Position numbers and translations under genes: made by a program. A stretch of 6,116 nt of DNA from Candidatus Aminicenantota bacterium (GTDB lineage Bacteria; Acidobacteriota; Aminicenantia; Aminicenantales; UBA8522), in assembly GCA_003524335.1 (NCBI GenBank), contig DQHV01000117.1:18837-24952 (forward strand), read 5' to 3'. This document shows, one piece after another, positions 1 to 6,071 of this stretch (its first letter is position 1; every line of letters starts with the position of its first letter). A model generated the notes under the pieces. The model did not search any database. It was not told the origin of the DNA and saw only the letters and a program-made list of their open reading frames with translations.

Positions 1-105
1 TCCAGGATGCCCATCGGACTGTCGTTTTAATCCCTTTCACCTAAAAAATCAAGGCACTGGGTGGGGCAAGGGAGAGCGGATCGTACATTTTGGAGCGCCG
101 GCCCC
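1..105. other. Intergenic segment downstream of the MFS gene
   Basis: I see no supportable gene here. On the plus strand an open frame entering from the left edge ends at TAA (28-30) after SRMPIGLSF, which could be the tail of a convergent gene but is too short to identify. On the minus strand a run of six T lies downstream of the MFS stop (complement of the A run at 43-48), but no convincing GC hairpin precedes it, so I do not call a terminator. Confidence 0.5.
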
Positions 106-1317
106 TCAGGACGGTTCCAAAGACCGCCTCAGGGCGGAAAAAGCGACGGCCAGAACGACCGTGACACCCGCGCATCCGAACCAAAGCGCCTTCCCGCCGA
201 GATGCCCGTAGACGGCAGTCCCGGCCGTCGGGCCGACGATGAAGGCCAGCGAGAAGGCAAAGCTAAAAATCCCCATGTACCGGCCGCGTGTTTCCGGTCC
301 CGCCCGTCCCGCAATGAGGGCAGTAAGAAGCGGCATGCTCAGGATTTCGCCGAAGGTCCAAACGGCTACGGTGAAGGCGGCGTAGAGAAAACCCCGGCCC
401 AGAGGCATAAGCCCGAAACCCAAGCCGAGCAGGATGAAGGACAGGTTGATCATCCCCGTCCGGGAGCGGGTGCGGATCTTCTCCATGAGGGCCATCTCCA
501 GGGTGACGATGAGGATCGTGTTAACCGCCAGGAGCCGGCCGATCTCGTCCTCGGCCAGGCCGTAGGCACCACGCATATATAGCGGAAACGTGGCAAAGAG
601 CTGGACGAACACTGCGCCCCAGACGATGACCAAAAGCATAAGCAGCAGGAAGGGGCCATCGCGCCAAGGAGTGCGGGCGGCGCCGGGCTGAATCGATCCT
701 TTCCTCGCCTCGACCGCCCGGAGTTTTTCCTCCGGCATCTTCCAGATTATTACGAATAGGCCGGCTGCGGCGATACACGTTAGGCCGTCGGCCCAGAAGA
801 GAAGCCTGTAGTCCCGGAGAGCCAGCAGCCCTCCCACGGCCGGGCCGATCGTAACGCCGAGATTGTTTGCTAGCCGGTTGAGAGCGAAGCCTTTGACCTG
901 GAGCTCGGGAGGGCAGATTCTCGACATGGAGGCGGCGTTGGCCGGGTAAAGCGCGCCGGCGGCCATAGAAAAAACAAAGAGGAGAGGCAGGATTCCACCC
1001 GCCGAACGGAATTGACCGAGGGCGATGAGGAATCCTCCGGATAGCACCAGGCTCAGTTTCTGCACCGTGGTGGACCCTACGCGGTCTGAGAACCAGCCCC
1101 CCAAGTAGGCGCCGGCCAGCGACCCCAGGCCGTAGAGGCTGAGCGCTTGGCCCGCCCGGGCGGGGGTAAAACCGAGCCGCCGCGTCAGGTAAAGGGACAG
1201 GAAAAATATGACCATCGCCCCGGAGGAATTCACCAGGTTGACGGCGAACAGGAACCAGGCCTCCCGGGGAAGCCCGCTGTACGCCCGGCGGTAGAGCTTG
1301 ACGATTCCCTTGATCAT
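106..1317 (-). CDS. MFS family transporter, DHA1-like drug/H+ antiporter type
   Basis: A 403-residue integral inner-membrane protein with the hydrophobic pattern of about 12 transmembrane helices in two halves, joined by a charged cytoplasmic loop at roughly residues 193-221. The loop between helices 2 and 3 carries the MFS motif A core (GGWFSDRVG, about residues 73-81). Helix 5 carries motif C (NNLGVTIGPAVGG, about 151-163), which in this superfamily marks proton-coupled antiporters. Family knowledge therefore points to proton-driven efflux of a small molecule; the substrate cannot be read from sequence. Full length, with no frameshift. The ATG at 1317 is the only reasonable start: the next Met is residue 35, already inside helix 1. 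There is no Shine-Dalgarno before it, and its putative promoter lies almost on top of the start codon. It is divergent from leuS and looks like a single-gene unit. MdtH-type or other DHA1 exporters are the nearest guesses; a sugar or metabolite exporter is possible. Confidence 0.9.
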   Translation of the reverse strand: MIKGIVKLYRRAYSGLPREAWFLFAVNLVNSSGAMVIFFLSLYLTRRLGFTPARAGQALSLYGLGSLAGAYLGGWFSDRVGSTTVQKLSLVLSGGFLIALGQFRSAGGILPLLFVFSMAAGALYPANAASMSRICPPELQVKGFALNRLANNLGVTIGPAVGGLLALRDYRLLFWADGLTCIAAAGLFVIIWKMPEEKLRAVEARKGSIQPGAARTPWRDGPFLLLMLLVIVWGAVFVQLFATFPLYMRGAYGLAEDEIGRLLAVNTILIVTLEMALMEKIRTRSRTGMINLSFILLGLGFGLMPLGRGFLYAAFTVAVWTFGEILSMPLLTALIAGRAGPETRGRYMGIFSFAFSLAFIVGPTAGTAVYGHLGGKALWFGCAGVTVVLAVAFSALRRSLEPS

Positions 1318-1318
1318 T

Positions 1319-1331
1319 GCCCGTTGCGGGC
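1319..1331 (-). repeat. Inverted repeat between MFS -10 box and start codon
   Basis: A perfect 5-bp inverted repeat with a 3-base spacer: minus-strand GCCCG-CAA-CGGGC. It starts two bases after the -10 box and ends one base before the ATG. It covers the expected transcription start, so it could act as a small operator or a 5'-end hairpin occluding initiation. It is short enough to be chance. Confidence 0.4.
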
Positions 1332-1332
1332 T

Positions 1333-1341
1333 ATTATATCA
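1333..1341 (-). promoter_or_regulatory. Extended -10 promoter for the MFS gene
   Basis: Read on the minus strand, the sequence is TGATATAAT: a perfect TATAAT (1338-1333) with the TG dinucleotide one base upstream, the extended -10 form that can work without a good -35. No convincing TTGACA lies 16-18 bp further upstream (bases around 1355-1362 read AT-rich but off consensus). A start about 7-8 nt below the -10 falls near 1324-1326, only some 7-9 nt before the ATG, so the transcript would be nearly leaderless. This fits the missing Shine-Dalgarno. Confidence 0.6.
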
Positions 1342-1437
1342 GAAGTTCGTCGGCCATATTCCCAGTTTCCGGCTCTGTGACGAAAAGTGTGGTTAGTATT
1401 TTGGGTTCGGATGGAGATCAGCCGCAGCGACAGTTGA

Positions 1438-1483
1438 GGGTTTAGCCTTCCCGAGGCGTTTTCCGAGGGGAGCCCGTTTTTTT
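1438..1483 (+). terminator. Terminator-like hairpin with T7 tract
   Basis: On the plus strand CTTCCC (1447-1452) pairs with GGGGAG (1467-1472). The stem continues through two G-A/A-G mismatches to GG/CC (1455-1456 with 1463-1464), leaving a CGTTTT loop. GGG (1438-1440) can pair with CCC (1473-1475) across a bulge. Seven T follow at 1477-1483. The shape resembles a Rho-independent terminator, but no gene ends just upstream on this strand, so it would have to end a short untranslated transcript or act as a leader attenuator. It could also be a coincidental T run. Confidence 0.3.
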
Positions 1484-1633
1484 ATGATAAAGGCGAAGGG
1501 TATGGGGGAGGAACCCGATCCGAAACGCCCCCAAGACTCTGATTGAATGGCATTAACCACCCCTACCCCTCCTATTGAATTATGAGGGGCCAAAAAATGG
1601 TAGACGTTTCGGAAAAAGGTCGGAGCGGGCATG

Positions 1634-1805
1634 GTTTCTCGACTGAGCGAGTTTGCTGATTTGCGGCAGCAAAGCAGCGGGGGTTCCAAGGGGGATGGCC
1701 CTCTTGGTCGCAGGACGGAGTCCGAGAAGGGGAGGCAGGGAGCGAAGCGACCGTTGGAAGGGGGAAAGCGCAGCTTTCTCCCTCCAAAGAGACGCTGTGG
1801 GAAAC
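1634..1805 (+). ncRNA. Candidate structured non-coding RNA or folded repeat element
   Basis: I do not recognise a family. The block folds by eye into a nested, nearly fully paired structure. A closing stem joins 1634-1641 to 1798-1805 and encloses a 7-bp hairpin (1652-1658 with 1667-1673). A 5-bp stem (1675-1679 with 1793-1797) stacks directly on the closing stem. Inside lie a 9-bp hairpin with an ATGG loop (1686-1694 with 1699-1707), a TCGC/GCGA stem (1708-1711 with 1747-1750) around a small GGAC/GTCC hairpin (1713-1723), and a 15-bp hairpin with one bulged A (1754-1769 with 1773-1787). The wobble pairs I used are G-U on the plus strand, which favours a plus-strand RNA, though I folded that strand first. 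No promoter for it is clear. Alternatives are a dispersed intergenic repeat, or part of a long leuS leader from an upstream start. The strand and ends are uncertain. Confidence 0.35.
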
Positions 1806-1838
1806 GAGCGGGCTGACGAACCTGAATCCGAGCCTTTC

Positions 1839-1868
1839 TTGACTTTTGACGGGGGATGCATCTAATAT
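1839..1868 (+). promoter_or_regulatory. Sigma-70-type promoter for leuS-lptE-holA
   Basis: TTGACT at 1839-1844 and TAATAT at 1863-1868, separated by 18 bp: five of six matches to each consensus. A start near 1875 would give a leader of about 54 nt before the leuS ATG. This is the best promoter in the intergenic region and lies just downstream of the structured block, which it would therefore exclude from the main leuS transcript. Confidence 0.7.
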
Positions 1869-1928
1869 TTAGCGGTACGCCGAAAAACCCCAGATAATCA
1901 AGGACTTAATCGAGCGGGACGGATTGAG

Positions 1929-4409
1929 ATGAAAGACGTGTATCCATTCCAGGAGGTCGAGGAGAAGTGGCAGAAGACCTGGGCGGAGAAGAAGGTCTTC
2001 GAGGCCGCCGATGACCCCCGGCTGACGAAATATTACTGCCTGGAGATGTACCCCTATCCCTCCGGCCGCATCCACATGGGGCATGTCCGGAACTACTCGA
2101 TCGGAGATGTCATCTCCCGCTTTCAGCTGATGAAAGGGCTTAACGTCATGCATCCCATCGGCTGGGACGCCCTGGGCATGCCGGCCGAGAACGCGGCCAT
2201 CAAGCACGGCATCCATCCTCAGGCCTGGACCCTCGACAACATCGCCCACATGAAGCGGCAGCTGCAGCGCCTGGGGTTCTGCTACGACTGGTCGCGTGAG
2301 GTCAACACCTGCCTTCCTGAATACTACAAGTGGAACCAGTGGATTTTTCTGAAGATGTTCGATCGCGGCCTGGCCTTCCGCAAGAAGAGCTGGGTCAACT
2401 GGTGCCCACAGTGCCGGACGGTCCTGGCCAACGAGCAGGCGGCGGGCGGCGAGTGCTGGCGCTGCGATTCGGGAGTCGAGCAGAAAGAAACGGACCACTG
2501 GTTCCTGAAGATTACGGCCTACGCCAAGGAGCTTCTCGACGGACACAAGCTCCTCGAGAAATGGCCCGAGCACGTCCTTCTGATGCAGAAGAACTGGATC
2601 GGCGAGAGCGAGGGCGCTCATCTCTCTTTCCCCTTGAAGGGTGCCTCCCGGACGATCGAAGTTTTTACGACCCGCATCGACACAATCTTCGGCGCCACCT
2701 TTATGCTCCTCTCGCCGGAGCATCCGCTCAGCCGTGAGCTCCTGACCGATTCTCCGGACAAAGAGAAGCGGCGCGAGCAGATGGTACGGGCCGTCCGGGA
2801 AGCCCGGATGAAGAAGGACGAGGAAGAGGCGGAAAAGGAAGGGATCGACACTGGGAAGAAGGCGGTCAACCCGTTCTCGGGAGAGGAGATCCCCATCTGG
2901 ATCGCCAACTACGTCCTGATGGACTACGGCACTGGTGCTGTCATGGCCGTGCCCGCCCATGACCAGCGGGATTTTGAGTTCGCCCGGAAATACGGCCTGA
3001 CCGTCCGGCCCGTAATCGCGCCCGCAGACAAGCCTGTCTCCGCGGAGCCTGAGGAGAGGGCGACCGAGGAATACGGAGTCTTGGTCAACTCCGGTCCATT
3101 TTCCGGCCTGAGCTCCCAGGAAGCGATGGAGAGAATGTCCGGTTTCGCGCAAACTGGCGGGTTCGGCCGCAAGAGCCTCACCTACAGGCTGCGGGATTGG
3201 GGCATCTCTCGGCAGCGCTATTGGGGAACCCCCATCCCGATCATTTACTGCGAGAAATGCGGGACGGTGGGTGTCCCCTATGAAAACCTGCCCGTTGAGC
3301 TTCCCCATGACGTCAAGTTTACGGGAGAGGAAGGATCTCCGCTGGACAAGGCGCCCGAATTCGTGAACACGGCCTGTCCGAAGTGCGGCGGCAAGGCCCG
3401 CCGTGAAACCGACACCATGGACACCTTCTTCGATTCCTCCTGGTATTTTTTCCGGTACACATCGCCGCATCAGCAGGCTGCGCCCTTTGACACGGCCGTC
3501 GCTTCCTACTGGCTCCCCGTCGACCTCTACATCGGCGGCGTGGAGCACGCCATCCTCCATCTCATCTACGCCCGCTTCTTCACCAAGGTGCTGAGAGACC
3601 TTGGATGCGCCTCGATCGACGAGCCCTTCCCGCACTATCTCGCCCAGGGCATGGTCACCAAGGACGGCGCGGCCATGTCGAAATCTCGGGGAAACGTCGT
3701 CGACCCGGACGAGATGATCCAGGGATACGGCGCCGACGCGCTCCGCCTTTTCATCCTCTTCGCTTCGCCGCCCGAGAAGGAATTCGCCTGGGCCGAAGAC
3801 GGGATCGAGGGCTGCTTTCGTTTTCTCAACAGGGTCTGGACGATCATCGAGGAGAACCGCGATCTGTTTGCGGAGGGCGCGTCCCGATCAGTCAACCGGG
3901 ACGCGGCCGAAGGGTCGGACCTTCTCAAGAAAACGCACCAGACCATCCGCAAGGTGACCGAAGATATCGGAAAGCGGTTCCACCTCAACACGGCCATAAG
4001 TTCGATCATGGAGCTCTACAACTTGGCCCGGAAAGAGAAAGAATCGCTGCGTCAGGGCGAGGAAGGAAGGAGGGTTTTGCGCCTGGCCCTCGAGAGCATG
4101 ATCGTTCTCCTGGCGCCCTTTACGCCGCATATTTCCGAGGAGCTGTGGGAGCGAACGGGTCACAATGGACTTCTGGCCCGGTTCCCCTGGCCGGCCTTCG
4201 ACCCCGAGCTGGCGAAAGAGGAGATCGTCACCATCGTGGTCCAGGTCAACGGAAAGCTCCGCGACAAGTTCGAGGCCGACGCAGGCATCGGCGAGAGTGA
4301 GATGAGAGAACGTGCCCTAGCCCTCGACCGGATCCGTTCCCTCACCGCCGGCCGGCCGGTCCGGAAGGTCATCTGCATCGAGGACAAGCTGGTCAACATC
4401 GTCATCTAA
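1929..4409 (+). CDS. leuS: Leucyl-tRNA synthetase
   Basis: Cytoplasmic class Ia aminoacyl-tRNA synthetase that attaches leucine to tRNA-Leu using ATP. The catalytic HIGH signature is HMGH (49-52), within YPYPSGRIHMGHVRNYSIGD. A first zinc-ribbon has Cys159/162 and Cys176/179, and a second Cys pair set is at 441/444 and 483/486. The CP1 editing domain spans about 225-415, with TTRIDT (247-252; usually TTRPDT) and VPAHDQRD carrying Asp345, the conserved proofreading residue. The KMSKS loop reads AMSKS (582-586). The anticodon-binding helical domain and C-terminal tRNA-binding domain (ending VNIVI) are intact. At 826 residues it is shorter than E. coli LeuRS (860). The run from LAQGMVTKDG straight into AMSKSRGN shows that the leucine-specific insertion before KMSKS is absent. 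The ATG at 1929 gives the usual short N-terminus before FQEVEEKWQ; only a weak GGGACGGA (1916-1923) precedes it. First gene of the operon. Confidence 0.98.
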   Translation: MKDVYPFQEVEEKWQKTWAEKKVFEAADDPRLTKYYCLEMYPYPSGRIHMGHVRNYSIGDVISRFQLMKGLNVMHPIGWDALGMPAENAAIKHGIHPQAWTLDNIAHMKRQLQRLGFCYDWSREVNTCLPEYYKWNQWIFLKMFDRGLAFRKKSWVNWCPQCRTVLANEQAAGGECWRCDSGVEQKETDHWFLKITAYAKELLDGHKLLEKWPEHVLLMQKNWIGESEGAHLSFPLKGASRTIEVFTTRIDTIFGATFMLLSPEHPLSRELLTDSPDKEKRREQMVRAVREARMKKDEEEAEKEGIDTGKKAVNPFSGEEIPIWIANYVLMDYGTGAVMAVPAHDQRDFEFARKYGLTVRPVIAPADKPVSAEPEERATEEYGVLVNSGPFSGLSSQEAMERMSGFAQTGGFGRKSLTYRLRDWGISRQRYWGTPIPIIYCEKCGTVGVPYENLPVELPHDVKFTGEEGSPLDKAPEFVNTACPKCGGKARRETDTMDTFFDSSWYFFRYTSPHQQAAPFDTAVASYWLPVDLYIGGVEHAILHLIYARFFTKVLRDLGCASIDEPFPHYLAQGMVTKDGAAMSKSRGNVVDPDEMIQGYGADALRLFILFASPPEKEFAWAEDGIEGCFRFLNRVWTIIEENRDLFAEGASRSVNRDAAEGSDLLKKTHQTIRKVTEDIGKRFHLNTAISSIMELYNLARKEKESLRQGEEGRRVLRLALESMIVLLAPFTPHISEELWERTGHNGLLARFPWPAFDPELAKEEIVTIVVQVNGKLRDKFEADAGIGESEMRERALALDRIRSLTAGRPVRKVICIEDKLVNIVI

Positions 4410-4414
4410 GCGCA

Positions 4415-4933
4415 ATGGAGATGAAAAGGATATTCGGTTCAGCTCTCGCCTGTCTGGTCCTCGTCCACTGCGGCTACTATCTGCGCGGCACGGGAAGCTC
4501 TCTGCCTCCAAACATCAAGAAGATCGACGTCCCCATGTTTAAAAACATGACCACCCGCTTCGACCTGGACGTCAAGCTGACCAAGAGCGTCATCGACGAG
4601 ATGGTCGCCCGCGGGAAGGTGGAAGTAACGAGCGAATCGAGCGGTGGCGCCGACGCCCTCCTGGTCGGAGAGATCACCGCCTTCAACGTCAACCCGATCG
4701 CCTTCTCCGACCAGAATATGGCCGACCGCTACACCATCACGGTAGTCGCCAAGATCGTCCTCCGCGACCTCGCCAACCAGAAAATTCTCTTCTCCAACCC
4801 TTCCTATATCTATCAGGAAGAATACGAGGTGCCATCCGGCACGAGCTACGAGACCTGGGAAAGCCAGGCCATCGACAAGGTGGCCGAGAAATTCGCCCGC
4901 AGCCTGGTGAGCACGCTCCTCGAAGGATTTTGA
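4415..4933 (+). CDS. lptE: LPS-assembly lipoprotein LptE
   Basis: A 172-residue lipoprotein of the LptE/RlpB family. LptE plugs the LptD beta-barrel in the outer membrane and helps insert lipopolysaccharide into the outer leaflet. The N-terminus is a short lipoprotein signal (MEMKR, then hydrophobic FGSALACLVLV) leading to Cys19, followed by GYYLRGTG, which matches the family hallmark CGYxLRG after the acylated Cys. The mature part has the expected alternating strand/helix pattern (IKKIDVPMFKN, then a helix about 53-67, then ALLVGEITAFNV). The lipobox reads LVHC, and His at -1 is unusual where Gly, Ala or Ser is expected. The start is the first of two closely spaced ATGs (4415 and 4421). Neither has a well-placed Shine-Dalgarno, and the gene begins 5 nt after the leuS stop, so translational coupling to leuS is likely. 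leuS-lptE is a conserved pairing in Gram-negative bacteria, which supports the call. Confidence 0.9.
   Translation: MEMKRIFGSALACLVLVHCGYYLRGTGSSLPPNIKKIDVPMFKNMTTRFDLDVKLTKSVIDEMVARGKVEVTSESSGGADALLVGEITAFNVNPIAFSDQNMADRYTITVVAKIVLRDLANQKILFSNPSYIYQEEYEVPSGTSYETWESQAIDKVAEKFARSLVSTLLEGF
4923..4927 (+). promoter_or_regulatory. Ribosome binding site of holA
   Basis: AAGGA, 7 nt before the ATG at 4935, within the last codons of lptE. It fixes the holA start: lptE ends at TGA 4931-4933 and holA begins after a single intervening base, so terminating ribosomes can restart directly. It is the clearest Shine-Dalgarno in the window. Confidence 0.7.
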
Positions 4934-4934
4934 G

Positions 4935-6071
4935 ATGGCCGCCACCGACGCCCTGGCCGGCGAAATCAGGGAAGACCGCCTGGCTGCCGGCTATGTCTTC
5001 TATGGAGAAGAAGACTACCTGGCGGAAGAATTCATCCGGCGGCTCAAACGGGCCCTGACCTCGCCGGATGCCCAGGGATTCAACCTCGAGAGGTTCGACC
5101 TGGCCGGGATGCGCTGGCCGGACATCATCGACACCGCCCGAACAGCTCCCTTTTTCTTCTCCCCCTGGCGCATCGTCGTTGTCAGGGCCGTCGAGGAAAA
5201 CAGGGAGGGAAAAGAAGGCAGGGAGGGCAAAGAGAGTTCCAAGAAGCTCTCTTCGCTCGACGAGAAGATCATCCGGGAGTATTTTCGGTCTCCGGCTGCG
5301 CGGACGGTGCTGGTCGTCGTGATCACGGGTCGAGTGAAGAAGACCCACCCCCTGGTCAAGTTCTTCGACTCCCTGCCCCGGGCGGCAGTCGTCCTTAGAG
5401 AGGTGAAGCCCCTTAAAAAAGTCGATCTCTATGCCTGGATGATGCGGCGTTTGGCCTCCCTTGGGAAATCGGCCACTCCCGATGCCCTGAGCCGGCTGGA
5501 AGAGGTGGCCGGCAGCGACCTCCGCCGTATCGACCATGAGATCGAGAAGATCGCGGCCTATACCGCCGACCGGAAGACCGTCGATATCGAAGACGTCCTC
5601 CAGGTCTGTGATTGGACAAAAGGCTTTATCGAATGGGATCTGACGGATGCCTTGAAGAAGGCGGACCAGAGACAGTCGCTGTTGACGCTGAACCGGGCCT
5701 TTCAAGAGGGAGAGAGGCCCGAGCACGTCCTGCGCGTGCTGGCTAACTTCTTCCGCGACCTCCTGCTGGCCAAGCTCTGGCTCAGGGAGGGCCGCGACCG
5801 GAAAGAGATTTTTGCCTTTCTCAAGCCCCAGATCAGGGAGTCCTTTGTCAAGCTCTACGCGGATGAGTTCAGGGCCCTCTTCTCGCTCCTCGAAAGACTG
5901 TCGCTCGGGGAGATCAACTGGGCCGTCCGGGAGCTGGAGAAGATCGACCTCTCGATCAAGACCATGGATGTCTCGGAGCAACCGCTGATTGAAAGGTTTG
6001 TGATCGAGTACTGCCGCCGGCAGCAGAGGCCGCGGGAACGGCGGGCCGCTATTTGGAAGAAGAAGGACTGA
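4935..6071 (+). CDS. holA: DNA polymerase III subunit delta (clamp loader)
   Basis: Delta is the clamp-loader subunit that binds and opens the beta sliding clamp so that it can be placed on primed DNA. Family features seen in order: the N-terminal AAA+-like domain opening YVFYGEEDYLAEEFI (20-34); FNLERFDL (49-56); the clamp-contacting region TAPFFFSPWRIVVVR (70-84); strand VLVVVITGRVKK (125-136); the helical lid with LEEVAGSDLRRIDHEIEKIAAY (188-209); and the C-terminal collar domain from about 230 (WDLTDALKKADQRQSLLTLNRAFQEGE, then NFFRDLLLAK). As usual for delta there is no functional Walker A ATP site. At 378 residues it is somewhat longer than E. coli HolA (343). Part of the excess is a charged insert NREGKEGREGKESSKK (89-104) built on an 18-nt duplication, and part is a basic tail RRQQRPRERRAAIWKKKD. 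The gene overlaps rpsT by 23 nt, tail to tail. Confidence 0.95.
   Translation: MAATDALAGEIREDRLAAGYVFYGEEDYLAEEFIRRLKRALTSPDAQGFNLERFDLAGMRWPDIIDTARTAPFFFSPWRIVVVRAVEENREGKEGREGKESSKKLSSLDEKIIREYFRSPAARTVLVVVITGRVKKTHPLVKFFDSLPRAAVVLREVKPLKKVDLYAWMMRRLASLGKSATPDALSRLEEVAGSDLRRIDHEIEKIAAYTADRKTVDIEDVLQVCDWTKGFIEWDLTDALKKADQRQSLLTLNRAFQEGERPEHVLRVLANFFRDLLLAKLWLREGRDRKEIFAFLKPQIRESFVKLYADEFRALFSLLERLSLGEINWAVRELEKIDLSIKTMDVSEQPLIERFVIEYCRRQQRPRERRAAIWKKKD
5199..5234 (+). repeat. 18-nt tandem duplication inside holA
   Basis: Two adjacent 18-nt units (5199-5216 and 5217-5234) match at 14 of 18 bases and encode NREGKE and GREGKE. The insert lies between the clamp-contacting segment and the next strand of domain I, where family members vary in length, so it is probably a surface loop expansion that keeps the frame. 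Confidence 0.7.

Larger units (their letters stand above)
1318..1928. other. 611-bp divergent intergenic region
   Basis: No reading frame here has a ribosome site or recognisable protein; the short frames on either strand give proline/serine/arginine-rich sequence typical of non-coding DNA. Contents from left to right are the MFS promoter and its inverted repeat, a potential long-range pairing (1389-1395 with 1554-1560, 1406-1412 with 1518-1524), a terminator-like hairpin ending in T7 (1477-1483), a CCCCTC/GAGGGG hairpin (1566-1571 with 1584-1589), a compact multi-hairpin block (1634-1805), and the leuS promoter. It lacks the T-box consensus and the diagnostic segments of tmRNA, RNase P RNA and SRP RNA. 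Confidence 0.7.

Noticed and set aside
1..30. End of a plus-strand gene entering from the left edge (SRMPIGLSF then TAA), or a minus-strand ATG at 14-12
   Set aside because: Nine residues cannot be assigned to a family, and the minus-strand ATG lacks a well-spaced ribosome site. Either may be real, but the window does not support a call.
61..582. Plus-strand open frame overlapping the MFS 3' half
   Set aside because: Shadow of the MFS gene; the translation is low-complexity and rich in Gly/Arg/Gln with no domain signal.
1801..1819. Hammerhead-ribozyme-like core pieces (GAAAC at 1801-1805, CTGACGA at 1813-1819)
   Set aside because: Both core motifs occur, but only 7 bases separate them in this order, which leaves no room for stems III and I, and no GAAA follows CTGACGA at the required place.
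1393..1861. Several short minus-strand frames in the intergenic region (60-100 codons)
   Set aside because: Pro/Ser/Arg-rich translations, no Shine-Dalgarno, mutually overlapping in different frames, and across the structured block; more likely non-coding.
1381..1928. T-box, tmRNA, RNase P RNA or SRP RNA upstream of leuS
   Set aside because: I looked for the T-box AGGGTGGNACCGCG element and the diagnostic segments of the other RNAs and found none. A T-box would also need a terminator near leuS, which is absent.
1869..3635. Long minus-strand open frame (588 codons) opposite leuS
   Set aside because: It is entirely antisense to unmistakable leuS coding sequence and its translation resembles no protein family. 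GC-rich third positions routinely keep antisense frames open.
4737..5981. Long minus-strand open frame (414 codons) opposite lptE and holA
   Set aside because: Antisense shadow of two genes with clear family matches; no ribosome site and no recognisable protein.
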